Positions 29,512-31,490 of a DNA stretch of 31,490 nucleotides are shown piece by piece. The translations under genes were made by a program, and so were the position numbers. The stretch lies in contig JALHSW010000012.1 in the NCBI GenBank assembly GCA_022865365.1, positions 1-31,490 on the forward strand. The letters are read 5' to 3'. This stretch comes from Acidimicrobiia bacterium (GTDB taxonomy: Bacteria > Actinomycetota > Acidimicrobiia > IMCC26256 > PALSA-555). Within the stretch, counting starts at the first letter, position 1; each line of letters opens with the position of its first letter. The notes beneath the pieces are model-generated. The model saw only the letters and a program-made list of their open reading frames with translations. It was not told the DNA's origin and did not search any database.

Positions 29512-31490
29512 CGGCGACGGAGCACTCCGCCGGGCGCTTCGTCGGCCAGTCGATCAAGCGTCGCGAGGATCCGCGTCTGCTGACCGGCCACGGTTCGTAC
29601 GTCGACGACGTGGTGGTACCCGGGATGATGCACGCGTCGTTCGTCCGCAGCGACCTGGCTCGCGCCCGGATCACCCGCATCGACGTGGAGGCCGCGCGCG
29701 CCTTCCCAGGGGTGCACGCCGTCCTCACCGCGGCCGACCTCAACCCGGGTGCGGGGTCTCGCCAACCGAGCATGTTCCAGGGCGACGCACCACCGGCACC
29801 GTGTGCGCCGGTCCCGTTGCTGGCCGATGGCGACGTCCGCTTCGTCGGCGATCCAGTGGTCATCGTGATCGCGGAGAGTCGCTACCTGGCCGAGGACGGT
29901 TGCGAGCTGGTGGAGGTCGAGTACGAGGACCTGCCTGCGGTCGTCGATGCCGAGATGGCCATCACCGAGACTGAGCACCTGGTGCACCCGGCGCTGGGGT
30001 CGAACGTGGCGATGAGCGTGCCCACGCCACCTGACCCGGTACTCGACGAGATCTTCGCCTCGGCTGCGCACGTGGTTCGCGAGACGTTGGTGCAGCACCG
30101 CCATACCAATGTGCCGATGGAGACCCGCGGTGTGGTCGCGGCGTACGAGCCGTCGAGCGGCGAGCTCGACATCACGCTCTCGACGCAGAACCCCCACGAG
30201 GCGAGGCAGGTGTGCAGCCGGCTCACTGGCGTCCCCGAGCACCGCGTGCGCGTGCGCGGTGCCGACGTCGGCGGCGGCTTCGGTCAGAAGTTCTTCATGC
30301 AGCGCGACGAGCAGATCGTGGTCGCGGCGGCAGTGAAGATCGGCCGCGCGGTCAAGTGGATCGAGGACCGGCGCGAGAACCTCATCGCGTCGAACCACGC
30401 GCGGGCTGATCGCATCACGGTCGAGATGGCCGTCGACGCCGAGGGGCACCTGCTCGCGGCACGCCTCGACCACCTCGAGGACTGCGGTGCCTACCCGGTC
30501 GGTGGCACCGGTGGGGTGGGCCCGTTCGTGGCGATGCTGTTCCCCGGTCCGTACCGCCTGGGCCGCATCGGGTTCGTCAGCACCGCGGCGTGGACGAACA
30601 CGTGTGGGCGCGGTGCGTACCGCGGGCCCTGGATGCTCGAGACGGTGGCGAGGGAAGAGATGCTCGATCTCGTGGCCCGCACCATCGGGATGGATCCGCT
30701 CGAGGTGCGGCGCCGGAACGTGATCCACGCCGACGAGCTGCCGTTCACGACCGCGATGGGCATGGAGCTCGACCACGTGACGCCGTCCGAGACCCTCGAA
30801 CAGGCGGTCGAGATCATCGGCTACGACGCGTTCCGCGCCGAGCAGCGCGCCGCGTTCGAGCGCGACGGCAAGCTTCTCGGCATCGGCATCGGCCTCTACG
30901 TCGAGCCGACGAGCATGGGCTCGGGCTCACTCGGCGTCGAGACCGCGACGGTGCGGGTGCAGCCGAGCGGCAAGGTCACCGTCATGCTCGGGACCGGCTC
31001 GCACGGCCAGGGCGTCGAGACCACGATGGCGCAGGTCGTGGCCGAGCACCTCGGCGCAGCCATCGATGATGTCGTGGTCGTGCAGGGCGACACCGCGACG
31101 TCACCGTTCGGTGGCGGAACCGGTGGCAGTCGCACCGCGGTGGTCGCAGGTGGCGCGACACGCGAGGCCTCGATCGAGGTTCGTCAGAAGGCAGTCGAGA
31201 TCGCGGCGCACCTCCTCGAAGCGGCGCCCGAGGACCTCGAGGTGGAGGACGGACGAGTCTCCGTCCGGGGCACGCCGACGCGCGGCGTGGAGATCTCGGA
31301 GATCGCACGAGTGGCGTACAACTCGCCGGCCGAGCTCCCCGAGGGCGTCGCCCCCAGCCTCGAGGCGACCGTCAGCTACCAGGCGCCACCGATCACGTGG
31401 TCGAACGCGTGCCACGTCTGCACGGTGGAGGTCGACCCCGACACCGGGATCGTGAAGGTGCTGCGGTACGTCGTGAGCGAGGACTGCGGC
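29508..31490 (+). CDS. Molybdenum hydroxylase large subunit (CoxL/XDH type), 3' end outside window
   Basis: Open frame of 661 codons running to the window edge, starting at GTG 29508 overlapping the small-subunit stop. It begins VGQSIKRREDPRLLTGHGSYVDD, as molybdenum-cofactor subunits do, and has DVGGGFGQK near residue 254 for the cofactor. The active-site loop is GAYRGPW (A370-W375), neither AYRCSFR of true CO dehydrogenase nor the AYRGAGR of most form-II proteins, so it is a hydroxylase of unknown substrate, probably inserting oxygen from water into an N-heterocycle or aromatic ring. The C-terminal catalytic Glu lies beyond the window. Confidence 0.92.
   Translation, partial: MTATEHSAGRFVGQSIKRREDPRLLTGHGSYVDDVVVPGMMHASFVRSDLARARITRIDVEAARAFPGVHAVLTAADLNPGAGSRQPSMFQGDAPPAPCAPVPLLADGDVRFVGDPVVIVIAESRYLAEDGCELVEVEYEDLPAVVDAEMAITETEHLVHPALGSNVAMSVPTPPDPVLDEIFASAAHVVRETLVQHRHTNVPMETRGVVAAYEPSSGELDITLSTQNPHEARQVCSRLTGVPEHRVRVRGADVGGGFGQKFFMQRDEQIVVAAAVKIGRAVKWIEDRRENLIASNHARADRITVEMAVDAEGHLLAARLDHLEDCGAYPVGGTGGVGPFVAMLFPGPYRLGRIGFVSTAAWTNTCGRGAYRGPWMLETVAREEMLDLVARTIGMDPLEVRRRNVIHADELPFTTAMGMELDHVTPSETLEQAVEIIGYDAFRAEQRAAFERDGKLLGIGIGLYVEPTSMGSGSLGVETATVRVQPSGKVTVMLGTGSHGQGVETTMAQVVAEHLGAAIDDVVVVQGDTATSPFGGGTGGSRTAVVAGGATREASIEVRQKAVEIAAHLLEAAPEDLEVEDGRVSVRGTPTRGVEISEIARVAYNSPAELPEGVAPSLEATVSYQAPPITWSNACHVCTVEVDPDTGIVKVLRYVVSEDCG

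Noticed and set aside
29454..30776. 440-codon open frame opposite the hydroxylase large subunit
   Set aside because: The plus strand encodes the conserved molybdenum-cofactor subunit in an uninterrupted frame; the minus frame shows only shadow composition.
1..31490. CRISPR arrays, insertion sequences, prophage or integrase genes
   Set aside because: No regularly spaced repeats, transposase or integrase motifs, or attachment-type duplications next to the tRNA genes were seen.

Overview
The window is high-GC, gene-dense DNA with many GTG/TTG starts, stop-start overlaps of the GTGA/ATGA type and several apparently leaderless promoters. A BldC-type regulator sits directly after purM, and a tRNA-Glu-Asp-Phe run lies nearby. 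This points to a free-living actinobacterium, plausibly of the Acidimicrobiia (class-level placement is inference). No transposase, prophage, plasmid or CRISPR signal was seen; the window reads as chromosomal.

Layout. (1) 1-772: 3' end of the ClpB disaggregase. (2) 1048-13449: a nearly continuous de novo purine block on the + strand: purA, purD, purB, purC, purS, purQ, purL, purF, purM, then a bldC-like gene. Three small minus-strand genes are interleaved: a B-box-like zinc protein, a conserved basic 134-aa protein, and an APS-kinase-like P-loop protein. purM carries an in-frame TGA at the site of a conserved glycine and an upstream extension made of 18-bp tandem repeats; this is the most striking anomaly. 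(3) 13456-14683: tRNA-Glu, -Asp and -Phe on the minus strand, a peptidoglycan-binding lipoprotein, and tRNA-Lys on the plus strand. (4) 14736-19370: an Lrp/AsnC regulator, class-III aminotransferase and alanine dehydrogenase operon on the minus strand, divergent from a DAO-type FAD oxidoreductase. This looks like an amine/amino-acid catabolic unit in which alanine made by transamination is recycled to pyruvate. (5) 19367-23478: bioA-bioF-bioD (biotin synthesis, overlapping ORFs) followed by a type-3-like solute-binding protein, all on the minus strand. (6) 23499-31490: a catabolic block on the + strand: thiolase-like protein, DUF35 partner, NAD-dependent epimerase-like protein, amidohydrolase-2, enoyl-CoA hydratase-like protein, then the three subunits of a molybdenum hydroxylase (CoxM/CoxS/CoxL type; the large subunit runs off the window).

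The genes of block 2 cover most steps from PRPP to IMP and the first committed step to AMP; purN, purE/K and purH are not in the window. The final block is the best candidate for an undescribed system. A thiolase/DUF35 pair, hydratase, amidohydrolase and molybdenum hydroxylase suggest breakdown of a ring or acyl-CoA substrate that cannot be named from sequence alone. The hydroxylase operon has its own promoter with an operator-like dyad. All identities are by motif and family recognition, without database searches.
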